11,664 nt of DNA from Pseudomonadota bacterium (GCA_021825225.1 JAKAIH010000027.1:1-11664); one strand, 5' to 3'; positions 1 through 6,526 are shown, counted from the first letter of the stretch. Made by a program: numbers and translations. Notes: generated from the letters alone by a model not told the origin.

Positions 1-786
1 TCGCGCGAACGCCGAGGTCTCGTAATTCACGTAACCGTTCCCAGCCAGCCGCTCTTCGATCAGCTCCTGCATGTCCGCCGCAAGCTCGGAGTCCGGCAAG
101 GGCGGCGGATGGCGGTAGAACAGCGTGTTCGGCTCCAGCGTGAGATGGTAGGCCGACAGGTGGGTGGTGCCGAAGCCGCGCGCTGCTTCGATATCCTGTC
201 CGGCCTGTTGCAGAGTCTGCTGCGGCAGGGCGTACATCAGGTCGAGGTTGATGTTGTCGAAATGCGCCTGCGCCATGCCGATCGCGCGCCGCGCCTCTTC
301 GCCGTCGTGGATGCGGCCGAGCGCGCGCAGATGCGCGGGATTGAAACTCTGTACGCCGATCGACAGGCGGTTTACGCCGCAAGCGCGGTAGTCGCGAAAT
401 TTTGCCGCCTCGAACGTGCCCGGATTGGCCTCCAGCGTGATCTCCGCGTCTGCGACGAGATTGAGCCGCGCGCGAAACGCATCGAGCAAAGTCTCGAGCG
501 CGCGCGCGGAGAACAGGCTGGGCGTGCCGCCGCCGAAAAATATCGAATACACGCGCCGGCCCCAGATCTGCGGCAGCGCGAGTTCGAGGTCGGCGATCAG
601 CGCCTGCACGTAGTCCTCTTCCGGCGCTTCGCCTCGACTTGTGCCGCGCACCTCGTGCGAATTGAAGTCGCAGTAGGGGCATTTCCTCACGCACCACGGT
701 ATGTGCACATAGAGCGACAGCGGCGGCAGCGCTTTCAGGCCGGCCCGGCTTGGCGGCAATACCACAGTGGTGCTGGCAAGGGACAT
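1..786 (-). CDS. hemW: HemW-like radical SAM protein (heme chaperone), 3' part missing
   Basis: The 5' 262 codons of a radical SAM protein are present; the 3' end lies beyond base 1. Near residues 26-41 it reads YVHIPWCVRKCPYCDF, the CxxxCxxC cluster-binding motif (C32, C36, C39) in the form typical of HemW. FFGGGTPS and NRLSIGVQSF follow, both hallmarks of the HemW/HemN group. HemW was long annotated as oxygen-independent coproporphyrinogen III oxidase. It is now regarded as a heme-binding chaperone that delivers heme to respiratory proteins in the cytoplasm or at the membrane. The family is usually about 380-400 residues, so roughly a third is missing. The ATG at 784-786 lies 27 bases after the rdgB stop, and rdgB-hemW is a common proteobacterial order, so co-transcription is likely. 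HemN is less likely because of the exact wording of the cluster motif. Confidence 0.93.
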   Translation of the reverse strand, partial: MSLASTTVVLPPSRAGLKALPPLSLYVHIPWCVRKCPYCDFNSHEVRGTSRGEAPEEDYVQALIADLELALPQIWGRRVYSIFFGGGTPSLFSARALETLLDAFRARLNLVADAEITLEANPGTFEAAKFRDYRACGVNRLSIGVQSFNPAHLRALGRIHDGEEARRAIGMAQAHFDNINLDLMYALPQQTLQQAGQDIEAARGFGTTHLSAYHLTLEPNTLFYRHPPPLPDSELAADMQELIEERLAGNGYVNYETSAFAR

Positions 787-813
787 TGGTACCGCGGGCG
801 GTCGGCGCGAGCG

Positions 814-1416
814 CTAGGGATAGCGGCGCAGCTTTTCGACCAGCTGGCGCAGCGCCTGGCCGCGGTGCGACAGCCGGTTCTTGTGCCCGGCATCGAGCTC
901 GGCCGCGGTCTTGCCCAGCTCGGGCAGGAAGAAATGCGGATCGTAGCCGAAGCCGTTGCCGCCGCGCGCCTGCGCCTCGATCTCGCCCCACCAATAGCCT
1001 TCGCCGATCAGCGGCTGCGGATCGGCCGCGTGGCGCACCAGCACCATGGCGCAATAATAGTAGGCGCGGCGTTCGCTGCAGGCGGCGAGCGCGGCTACCA
1101 ACTTGTCGTTATTGCGCGCGTCGCGCTCTTCGCGGCCGGCGCCGCTGCCGGCATAGCGCGCGGAATGCACGCCCGGCTCGCCGCCGAGCGCGGGCACACA
1201 TACTCCGGAATCATCCGCCAGGGCCGGCAGCCCGGCGAGCGCGGCGGCATGGCGCGCCTTCGCCAGCGCATTCTCGATGAACGTGAGGTGCGGCTCTTCC
1301 GCATCGGGTATGCCCAGCGCGGACTGAGTCTGGATGTCAAAGCCCAGAGGGCCGAGTATGGCCTGGATTTCGCGCAGCTTGCCGGCGTTGCCGCTCGCAA
1401 TGACTAGCTTTTTCAT
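814..1416 (-). CDS. rdgB: RdgB/HAM1 XTP/dITP pyrophosphatase
   Basis: The 200-residue protein is the usual length for RdgB/HAM1. It starts MKKLVIASGNAGKLREI, the family's substrate-loop signature, and has LADDSGVCVPALGG followed by PGVHSARYAG around residues 65-90, where the catalytic and metal-binding acidic residues lie. Near the C-terminus is LSHRGQALRQL, the conserved S-HRG motif. The enzyme hydrolyses non-canonical purine nucleoside triphosphates (dITP, ITP, XTP) to the monophosphate and pyrophosphate, keeping them out of DNA and RNA. It is cytoplasmic and a homodimer in known members. hemW follows 27 bases downstream and arsR ends 60 bases upstream. No Shine-Dalgarno sequence is visible before the ATG at 1414-1416. 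In many relatives rph precedes rdgB; here an unrelated regulator takes that place. Confidence 0.96.
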   Translation of the reverse strand: MKKLVIASGNAGKLREIQAILGPLGFDIQTQSALGIPDAEEPHLTFIENALAKARHAAALAGLPALADDSGVCVPALGGEPGVHSARYAGSGAGREERDARNNDKLVAALAACSERRAYYYCAMVLVRHAADPQPLIGEGYWWGEIEAQARGGNGFGYDPHFFLPELGKTAAELDAGHKNRLSHRGQALRQLVEKLRRYP

Positions 1417-1422
1417 GCACGC

Positions 1423-1428
1423 ATTCTA
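1423..1428 (-). promoter_or_regulatory. Possible -10 element for a leaderless rdgB transcript
   Basis: On the minus strand TAGAAT ends seven bases before the rdgB ATG, which would put transcription start at or next to the start codon. No ribosome binding site lies between them. No good -35 hexamer is seen at 17 bases, so this is weak. Confidence 0.25.
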
Positions 1429-1435
1429 CCGCGTA

Positions 1436-1452
1436 GGCGGCGCATTGCCGCC
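1436..1452. other. Hairpin between arsR and rdgB
   Basis: GGCGGC and GCCGCC form a perfect six-pair stem around a five-base loop in the 60-base arsR-rdgB gap. No T-run follows on either strand, so it is not a standard intrinsic terminator. It may protect the arsR transcript end or partly separate the two genes. Confidence 0.4.
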
Positions 1453-1476
1453 GCTGCGCCGCGGCGCGCGCAGATT

Positions 1477-1848
1477 TCAGGGTGCGCGCTGCTTCCGTCT
1501 CGACGCCGCTTCCGGCATCAGCTTGAGCAACTCGCGGCGCAAGGGCATCTTTTCGTCCATGCGCTCGGATATGCGTTTGCACACGCTGCGGCAGAGGTCC
1601 ACCATGGCCGGGTCCGCTGTGCGGTAATAGACCTGATTGCCGTCCTTGCGCCGCTCGAGCACGCCGCTTCTGTGCATGATGCCCAGGTGGCGGGATACGT
1701 TGGTCTGACTGGCGCCGATCTCATCGACGATTTGCGACACCGTTTTCTCTTCTTCGCATATGGAATGCATGATCCGGATGCGCGTGGGCTCGGAGAGCAC
1801 ACCGAAATACGAGGCGACAGCGTCGATGGCGTGACTGCGTTCATCCAT
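1477..1848 (-). CDS. ArsR/SmtB-family winged-helix repressor
   Basis: A 123-residue protein of typical ArsR/SmtB length. Residues 13-35 (ending LSEPTRIRIMHSICEEE) match the helix before the recognition domain. Residues 37-62 (TVSQIVDEIGASQTNVSRHL) are the helix-turn-helix, and 63-78 (VLERRKDGNQVYYRTAD) form the beta wing. Such proteins repress from dimeric sites and release DNA on binding metal or on cysteine oxidation or persulfidation. The ELCxCDL metal site of ArsR is absent. The cysteines are C31 in the predicted second helix and C86 and C90 in the last helix. That resembles the two-helix dithiol layout of persulfide sensors such as BigR and SqrR, although C31 sits about one helical turn from their usual position. 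The gene is divergent from the cytochrome operon and has a likely operator on its own promoter, so autorepression is probable. The ligand is unknown. Confidence 0.9.
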   Translation of the reverse strand: MDERSHAIDAVASYFGVLSEPTRIRIMHSICEEEKTVSQIVDEIGASQTNVSRHLGIMHRSGVLERRKDGNQVYYRTADPAMVDLCRSVCKRISERMDEKMPLRRELLKLMPEAASRRKQRAP

Positions 1849-1883
1849 TTGGTTTTCCGATATCTTCGAGATACCCCCGAGCG

Positions 1884-1913
1884 ACTATATGATCAGCAAC
1901 GCATATTTGTCAA
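1884..1913 (-). promoter_or_regulatory. Sigma70-type promoter of arsR
   Basis: On the minus strand a perfect -35 TTGACA (1913-1908) is followed by an 18-base spacer and TATAGT (1889-1884), five of six matches to TATAAT. Transcription would start near 1877 and leave a leader of about 28 bases before the arsR ATG at 1848. The palindromic site at 1887-1906 fills the spacer and enters the -10, so a bound protein would block polymerase. Confidence 0.72.
1887..1906. promoter_or_regulatory. Putative ArsR operator on the arsR promoter
   Basis: ATATG-N10-CATAT, a 5-base inverted repeat. On the minus strand it reads ATATGCGT-N7-CATATA, exactly the pattern found again at 2122-2142 before the octaheme gene. 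Its position inside the arsR promoter fits autorepression. The assignment to this ArsR protein is inferred from proximity. Confidence 0.6.
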
Positions 1914-1915
1914 TT

Positions 1916-1935
1916 GCACGGTGATGCACGGTGAT
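1916..1935 (+). repeat. Tandem 10-base direct repeat
   Basis: GCACGGTGAT occurs twice back to back, with GC starting a third copy. The period is about one helical turn, so both copies face the same side of DNA. It lies just upstream of the arsR -35. It could be an activator site or chance slippage; nothing else supports a function. Confidence 0.45.
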
Positions 1936-2070
1936 GCGCCGTGTCCGGGAAGCGCGCGCCGCGCAAATTCGCCGAACCCGCGTTGTAGCAAGTGCCGCAG
2001 TGCGGGTGCATCCAATTTATTGATCGAGTTCATCATCAAAATGGAACCAACGCCCAAAAGCAATTTGGCT

Positions 2071-2083
2071 GATGAGCCTCATC
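2071..2083. promoter_or_regulatory. 13-base palindrome upstream of the octaheme operon
   Basis: GATGAG-C-CTCATC is a perfect six-base inverted repeat with a one-base centre, about 40 bases before the second ArsR-type site and in the AT-rich stretch. It may bind a second regulator. No known consensus is matched with confidence. Confidence 0.3.
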
Positions 2084-2121
2084 CGTTAAAACGATTTTAT
2101 AAAAAAAAAATAAAGTCCAAG

Positions 2122-2148
2122 ATATGCGTATAGCCACATATACGCATA
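2122..2148. promoter_or_regulatory. Putative ArsR operator before the octaheme cytochrome operon
   Basis: A perfect inverted repeat with arms TATGCGTATA (2123-2132) and TATACGCATA (2139-2148) separated by GCCACA. The first 21 bases also fit ATATGCGT-N7-CATATA, the pattern on the arsR promoter. It lies about 110-120 bases before the octaheme start, where a promoter would be expected. A shared site at both divergent promoters strongly suggests one regulator, most simply the adjacent ArsR protein. Confidence 0.65.
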
Positions 2149-2199
2149 GACAGCCGGATAACAAAGCTTCCTAACCACTCGATCGCGTTTGCGGACGTC

Positions 2200-2218
2200 C
2201 TGCATCAACCCGATGCAG
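2200..2218 (+). other. Leader hairpin of the octaheme operon
   Basis: CTGCATC and GATGCAG form a seven-pair stem with a five-base loop. TTGCG (2189-2193) and CGCAA (2220-2224) can extend it across an unequal internal loop. It lies about 40 bases before the ribosome binding site. No T-run follows, so it is not an intrinsic terminator; it may affect mRNA stability or translation. Confidence 0.4.
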
Positions 2219-2255
2219 TCGCAACTGAGGGCTTCCGCCAGCGCGTCTTAACCGC

Positions 2256-2260
2256 AGGAG
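2256..2260 (+). promoter_or_regulatory. Shine-Dalgarno sequence deciding the octaheme start
   Basis: AGGAG directly abuts the ATG at 2261, which is too close for initiation there. It is nine bases before the in-frame GTG at 2270, a workable spacing. This favours the GTG start. Confidence 0.5.
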
Positions 2261-2269
2261 ATGTCGATA

Positions 2270-3871
2270 GTGCGCACTGGAATATTCATGGCCGCCGTGA
2301 TGGCTTCCATGCTCCTCGTTACCTCGGCCCAAGCCGCAGCCGAGCCGGGAGCCGCCAAGTTGTTGAAGTCTACCGCCGACCACAGCAAATTCAAGGAACT
2401 GAAGCAGGTGTTCAATTCCGGGCCGGAAGTCACCAAGGCCTGCCTCAGCTGCCATACCGAGGCGGCGAAGCAGATCCAGAAGACCGAACACTGGAACTGG
2501 GAATACAAGAGCCCGGAGGGCCAGCTGCTCGGCAAAAGGCACGTCATCAACAACTTCTGTACTTCGATAACCTCGAACGAAGCCGACTGCGCCGCCTGCC
2601 ACATCGGCTACGGCTTCAAGGAAGACAAGGCCTTCTTCGCCACGGAAACCAACGTCGATTGCCTGGTCTGTCACGACACCACCGGCAAGTACAAGAAGCC
2701 CATCGGTTTCGACGGGAACCCGGTCACCAAGAATACGGAATTCCCGCCGGGCTCGGGCAAGATCATCAAGGCGGTCGACCTGCAGTCGATCGCACAGCAC
2801 GTGGGCAAGTCCAGCCGTACCACCTGCGGCGCCTGCCATTTCTACGGCGGCGGCGGCGACGGGGTCAAGCACGGCGACCTGGACAGTTCGCTCGAGGCGC
2901 CGGAGAAGGCGCTCGACGTGCACATGGACGCGGACGGAAACAACTTCGTTTGCGATACCTGCCACGATACGCAGGGCCACCAGGTGCCCGGCAGCCGCTA
3001 CGCGCCGACCGCGCAGGACAAGGGCGAAGCGCATGTGCGCGGCAAGCACTACAACACCAGCCCCACCACCTGCCAGGCCTGCCATGGCCAGGCGCCGCAC
3101 AAGAAAATCGCCAAACTGAACGACCACACCGACAAGGTGGCCTGCCAGACCTGCCATATCCCGAAGTTCGCGCGTGGCGGCGTGCCTACCAAAATGTCCT
3201 GGGACTGGTCGACCTCGGGCAAGCGCGGGCCCGACGGCAAGCCTCTGGTGAAAAAGAATGCCGACGAATACGAGGTCTACAACGGCAAGAAAGGCGACTT
3301 CGTCCTGGCCGAGAACGTGGTGCCTCAATACATCTGGTTCAACGGCAAAGTGAAATACACCCTGCGCGGGGACAAGATCGAGGCCAGCAATCAGCCGGTT
3401 CACATCAACAGCTTCGAAGGCAGCGCGAGCGACGGCAAGTCGCTGATCTGGCCGGTCAAGGTATTTCACGGCAAGCAGGCCTATGACCCGGTGAACAAGA
3501 CGCTGGTAGTAACGCATCTTGCGGGCGAAGACGACACTGCCTATTGGGAGAACCTGAACTGGAAAAAGGCTGTCGCCGCCGGCATGGCCTCGGTCAACGC
3601 GCCCTTCTCCGGCAAGGTCGACTTCATCGAGACCGACAGCACCTGGCCGATCACCCACATGGTGGCGCCGGCCAAGGACGCGCTGCATTGCCAGGACTGC
3701 CATGCAGCCAACGGCAGGCTGGAAAAAGTTCCCGGCATCTACATTCCCGGGCGCGTCAGCGACCACAACCGCTTGCTCGACACCGCGGGCTGGGCAATCG
3801 CGGCGCTGACACTGCTGGGCGTTCTCGGTCACGGCCTTGGGCGCATCGTCCTATCCAAGCGCAAACACTAG
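2270..3871 (+). CDS. Octaheme c-type cytochrome, octaheme tetrathionate reductase (OTR) family, membrane-anchored
   Basis: The protein has 533 residues from GTG 2270, or 536 from ATG 2261; numbers below are for the longer form. A signal peptide ends near SAQA-A (about 26). There are exactly eight CXXCH heme sites: C61, C110, C134, C189, C231, C271, C295 and C477. The wide gap before the last one and the overall length match the OTR family. Purified Shewanella OTR is periplasmic and reduces tetrathionate, nitrite and hydroxylamine in vitro, with a lysine-ligated active heme. K143, K145 and K146, just after the third site, are candidate ligands, but I cannot align them. Unlike soluble OTR, this protein ends in a hydrophobic helix (about 509-531) and the basic tail KRKH, which predicts an inner-membrane anchor. 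The cytochrome b gene starts 12 bases after the stop, so the pair probably exchanges electrons with quinone. The physiological substrate is not established; a metal or extracellular electron-transfer role is also possible. Confidence 0.88.
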   Translation: MRTGIFMAAVMASMLLVTSAQAAAEPGAAKLLKSTADHSKFKELKQVFNSGPEVTKACLSCHTEAAKQIQKTEHWNWEYKSPEGQLLGKRHVINNFCTSITSNEADCAACHIGYGFKEDKAFFATETNVDCLVCHDTTGKYKKPIGFDGNPVTKNTEFPPGSGKIIKAVDLQSIAQHVGKSSRTTCGACHFYGGGGDGVKHGDLDSSLEAPEKALDVHMDADGNNFVCDTCHDTQGHQVPGSRYAPTAQDKGEAHVRGKHYNTSPTTCQACHGQAPHKKIAKLNDHTDKVACQTCHIPKFARGGVPTKMSWDWSTSGKRGPDGKPLVKKNADEYEVYNGKKGDFVLAENVVPQYIWFNGKVKYTLRGDKIEASNQPVHINSFEGSASDGKSLIWPVKVFHGKQAYDPVNKTLVVTHLAGEDDTAYWENLNWKKAVAAGMASVNAPFSGKVDFIETDSTWPITHMVAPAKDALHCQDCHAANGRLEKVPGIYIPGRVSDHNRLLDTAGWAIAALTLLGVLGHGLGRIVLSKRKH

Positions 3872-3883
3872 GAGAAATCAATC

Positions 3884-4534
3884 ATGGCACGCATGTACAT
3901 CTTCAAGCGTTTCGAGCGCTTCTGGCACTGGGCGCAGGCCGCACTCATCATCTTCATGCTCGCGACCGGGTTTGAGATCCACGGCAGCTACACGCTGCTC
4001 GGCTGGCAAAAGGCGGCCGACCTGCACACCACGGCGGCATGGACGCTGATCGGACTGTGGCTGTTCGCGATTTTCTGGCACTTCACTACCGGCGAGTGGA
4101 AGCAGTACATCCCGACGACCAAGAATATCCTTGCCGTCATGAATTACTACTCGGTGGGCATATTCACCGGTGCGCCGCATCCATTCCGCGTCACCCAGCT
4201 CGCCAAGCACAATCCGCTGCAGCGCCTGGCCTATCTGCTGGTCAAGCTGTTCATCAACCCGCTGATCTGGATCAGCGGACTGCTCTATCTGTATTACAAC
4301 CAGCTCGGCGCCACGAAAATCGCCGCGCTCGCCGGCCTGCAGCTCGGCTCGATCGCCCTGGTGCACACCGCGGCGGCTTTCATGATGCTGGCCTTCCTTA
4401 TCGGCCACCTCTACCTGTCCACTACCGGCCATACGCCGCTCGCGCACATCAAGGCGATGATCACCGGCTGGGAGGATCAGCACGAAGCGGAGCCGGAGCT
4501 GGCGCAGGCCGCTACTCCTGGCCGGCGCGGCTAG
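3884..4534 (+). CDS. Cytochrome b (b561 / hydrogenase-type), electron partner of the octaheme protein
   Basis: A 216-residue membrane protein with about four hydrophobic helices (roughly 14-30, 48-67, 114-137 and 155-180). Histidines suited to ligating b hemes are H15 (in FWHWAQ), H48 (DLHTT), H66 (FWHFTTG), H161 (LVHTAA) and H175 (IGHLYL). This is the layout of the HyaC/PhsC-like cytochrome b561 superfamily, which passes electrons between quinones and periplasmic redox proteins. A good ribosome site (AGGAGA, 3871-3876) precedes the ATG by seven bases. The gene begins 12 bases after the octaheme stop, so one transcript is very likely. The hydrophilic tail after about 185 is probably cytoplasmic. 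The direction of electron flow, toward tetrathionate reduction or away from an electron donor, cannot be read from the sequence. Confidence 0.88.
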   Translation: MARMYIFKRFERFWHWAQAALIIFMLATGFEIHGSYTLLGWQKAADLHTTAAWTLIGLWLFAIFWHFTTGEWKQYIPTTKNILAVMNYYSVGIFTGAPHPFRVTQLAKHNPLQRLAYLLVKLFINPLIWISGLLYLYYNQLGATKIAALAGLQLGSIALVHTAAAFMMLAFLIGHLYLSTTGHTPLAHIKAMITGWEDQHEAEPELAQAATPGRRG

Positions 4535-4648
4535 GCGGGCTACGGCAAGCCACGCAATCGGCGCAGCGAAGCGCGATGGATGCCCTAGGGCTGCGAATAC
4601 CTGGCGAATTTCCAATTTTCTTACTTTGACAATCTCGGGGAGCAAAAC

Positions 4649-6475
4649 ATGAATAAGAAGTTTTCGAAGCGCTTGCTCGTGGCGCTGGTTGCAGGGATCT
4701 GGCTGCCGCTCTCGGCGCATGCCGCCGACGAAGCGCTGATGAAGAAGATAGACGCGCTGTCGAGGGAAATCGAGCAGCTGAAACAGCAGGTCCGCGCCAA
4801 CGAGGAAAAAGCCGGCAAGGCGGTCGAACAATTGAAGAGCGAGACCAAGAAAGCCTACGCGAGCGACATCGAAGATCTGAAGGGCCAGGTCAAGCAGGCC
4901 CAGGGCAAGTCGCTCGGCAAGTGGCTGACCATCGGCGGCGATTATCGCTTCCGCATCGACTCCATGAAAGGGGAAACCAAGACCTTCACGGACGTGAATG
5001 CGACCTTCGCCAACGTACAGCAGAAACTGCAGGCCGATTTCTTCGCCAATCCGTCGACCGTAGCCGGCTCGTCCGCGTATTTCGGCGCGCCCGCCGCAGG
5101 CGGCATGTCTACGGCCGGAGCGCTCAGCGCCCTGATGAATTTTTCCCAACAGATGGCTGCGGTGAGAACCGTCGACCAGGCCAACGCCTTTGTCGCCAAT
5201 CCCGGGAATGCGGGTCTGATCCGCGGCATCGGCGGTTTCGCCGCCCAGGTTCCCGCGTACAAACCGGAAAACACCACGCTGTACACCAATCGATTCGGTC
5301 TCGACCTTCACGCCAAGGCGACCGAGGACGTAACCGTCAATGCGCGCCTGCTGGCATATAAGATATTCGGCTCCCAGGACGAGAACGGCATAGACAATTC
5401 CGGCAACGCGCCGTATTTCGCCGACCGCGTCGGCGTGTTCGACGGCACGCTCGGTCACGTGCCGTCCAGCAGTTACCTGAACGTCGACCGCGTATATGCC
5501 ACCTGGAGCAACATCGCCGACAGGGATATGTGGTTTTCGGTCGGCCGTCGCCCCTCGACCAATGGCGCGCCCAGCAACCTGAAATTGAATAATCCCCGCC
5601 CCGGCAACGGCGGCACGCCGTCGCTGCTGGTCGATTATGCGTTCGATGGCATGACTTTCGGTTACGCCCCGGACATCGATGCCCTGCCCGGAGCGTACGG
5701 CAAGGTCTGCTACGGACGCGGATTCGAGAGCGGCTTCCGCAAAACGCCGGGGAATTCCCTCTCCGATACCGACATGCTGGGCATCGCGCTGATCCCGATC
5801 GATACCGATCCGCTGCGCGTCTGGCTGCAGTGGAACCGCGGTTACAACATTTTCGATGCGCCGACCATGAGCAACACCTACTACGGCAATACCTCGCCCA
5901 AGATAAATCTCGGCGACATCGAATGGTGGGGCGGCGGTGTCATGAGCACGCTGAAAAAAGTGGGCCCGGGCGACCTCAATCTGTTCGCGGACGTCGCCTT
6001 GAGCGTAACCCATCCGAATTCGAATGTTTCATCCCAATTCGGATTCCAGGGGCTGCTGACCGGCAGCTTCTTCTCGCCGGAAGCGCCGACCAGCAGGAAG
6101 GGCAGCGCGATCGCCCTGGGTGCGCGCTACGACCTCCCGTCGAAAACCAAATTGGGCTTCGAGTACAACCACGGGTCGAAGAACTGGATCACCTTTGCGC
6201 CTGCCGCCGACGACATGTGGACATCGAAGGTCGGAACCCGCGGCAATGTGTACGAAGCCTATCTGATCCAGGAGCTTGCGAAGAAGCCGATTTCCTCGTT
6301 CTTCAGCAAAGCGTTCTTCCGCCTCGGCTATCAGTACTACGACTTCCAGTACACCGGCAGCAACAACTGGGTCGGCGCGCCGGTGAAGATTTCGGATGTC
6401 AATGGCCAGATGATGACCATGACCCCGCTGCAAAAGGCCTACAACCTGTATGCGACGTTCGAAGTGAAATTCTGA
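4649..6475 (+). CDS. Outer-membrane porin-like beta-barrel protein with N-terminal coiled coil (possibly DUF3373 family)
   Basis: A 608-residue exported protein. The signal peptide ends at SAHA-A (residue 25). Residues about 27-85 are charged heptad-like sequence (KKIDALSREIEQLKQQVR and similar), a probable coiled coil in the periplasm. From about 90 on it alternates short aromatic-rich strands and polar turns, for example WLTIGGDYRFRID and LGFEYNHG, and it ends in phenylalanine (TFEVKF), the usual outer-membrane barrel signal. It resembles the DUF3373 group of putative porins found in metal- and sulfur-respiring bacteria; I recall this likeness and could not test it. GGGGAG at 4637-4642 gives good spacing to the ATG. 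It follows cytochrome b after 114 bases, so it may belong to the same operon. Likely roles are passage of substrate, or a sheath for electron transfer across the outer membrane, although no outer-face cytochrome is present nearby. Confidence 0.75.
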   Translation: MNKKFSKRLLVALVAGIWLPLSAHAADEALMKKIDALSREIEQLKQQVRANEEKAGKAVEQLKSETKKAYASDIEDLKGQVKQAQGKSLGKWLTIGGDYRFRIDSMKGETKTFTDVNATFANVQQKLQADFFANPSTVAGSSAYFGAPAAGGMSTAGALSALMNFSQQMAAVRTVDQANAFVANPGNAGLIRGIGGFAAQVPAYKPENTTLYTNRFGLDLHAKATEDVTVNARLLAYKIFGSQDENGIDNSGNAPYFADRVGVFDGTLGHVPSSSYLNVDRVYATWSNIADRDMWFSVGRRPSTNGAPSNLKLNNPRPGNGGTPSLLVDYAFDGMTFGYAPDIDALPGAYGKVCYGRGFESGFRKTPGNSLSDTDMLGIALIPIDTDPLRVWLQWNRGYNIFDAPTMSNTYYGNTSPKINLGDIEWWGGGVMSTLKKVGPGDLNLFADVALSVTHPNSNVSSQFGFQGLLTGSFFSPEAPTSRKGSAIALGARYDLPSKTKLGFEYNHGSKNWITFAPAADDMWTSKVGTRGNVYEAYLIQELAKKPISSFFSKAFFRLGYQYYDFQYTGSNNWVGAPVKISDVNGQMMTMTPLQKAYNLYATFEVKF

Positions 6476-6484
6476 GTTAGCCCA

Positions 6485-6526
6485 GGCCGCCCGGTTTGCA
6501 CCCTACCCCCGGCAGATCGGGCGGCC
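6485..6526 (+). other. Long-range hairpin after the porin gene
   Basis: GGCCGCCCG (6485-6493) and CGGGCGGCC (6518-6526) pair perfectly over nine bases around a 24-base loop, starting ten bases after the porin stop. No T-run follows. It may stabilise the upstream mRNA end or act as a Rho-linked boundary before the small secreted protein. Confidence 0.4.

Larger units (their letters stand above)
1849..2269. other. Divergent intergenic control region (arsR / octaheme operon)
   Basis: About 420 bases without a convincing gene. It holds the arsR promoter, two ATATGCGT-N7-CATATA sites, a tandem 10-base repeat, a 13-base palindrome, an A10 tract at 2101-2110, a leader hairpin and the operon's Shine-Dalgarno sequence. 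The stretch from about 2010 to 2150 is clearly more AT-rich than the flanking genes. I could not place a confident -35/-10 pair for the rightward operon. Confidence 0.6.

Noticed and set aside
109..1407. Long plus-strand open frame (432 codons) across hemW and rdgB
   Set aside because: It is antisense to two well-recognised genes and has no domain likeness; such frames are common in GC-rich DNA.
2021..2042. FNR-like site TTGAT...ATCAA
   Set aside because: The half-sites are ten bases apart, whereas FNR/ANR boxes have four, so it does not fit the consensus.
1672..2133. Plus-strand open frame entering the intergenic control region
   Set aside because: Its first half is antisense to arsR and its second half crosses the arsR promoter and operator; there is no ribosome site or recognisable product.
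2171..3832. Minus-strand open frame of 553 codons opposite the octaheme gene
   Set aside because: It mirrors the octaheme gene's codon bias; its sequence is low-complexity and resembles no family, while the plus strand has eight CXXCH motifs.
4626..4631. TTGACA as a -35 element just before the porin gene
   Set aside because: The matching -10 would fall inside the coding start, and the hexamer is next to the Shine-Dalgarno sequence.
3878..6013. Minus-strand open frame of 711 codons opposite cytochrome b and the porin
   Set aside because: Antisense shadow of two genes with good ribosome sites and signal or membrane segments.
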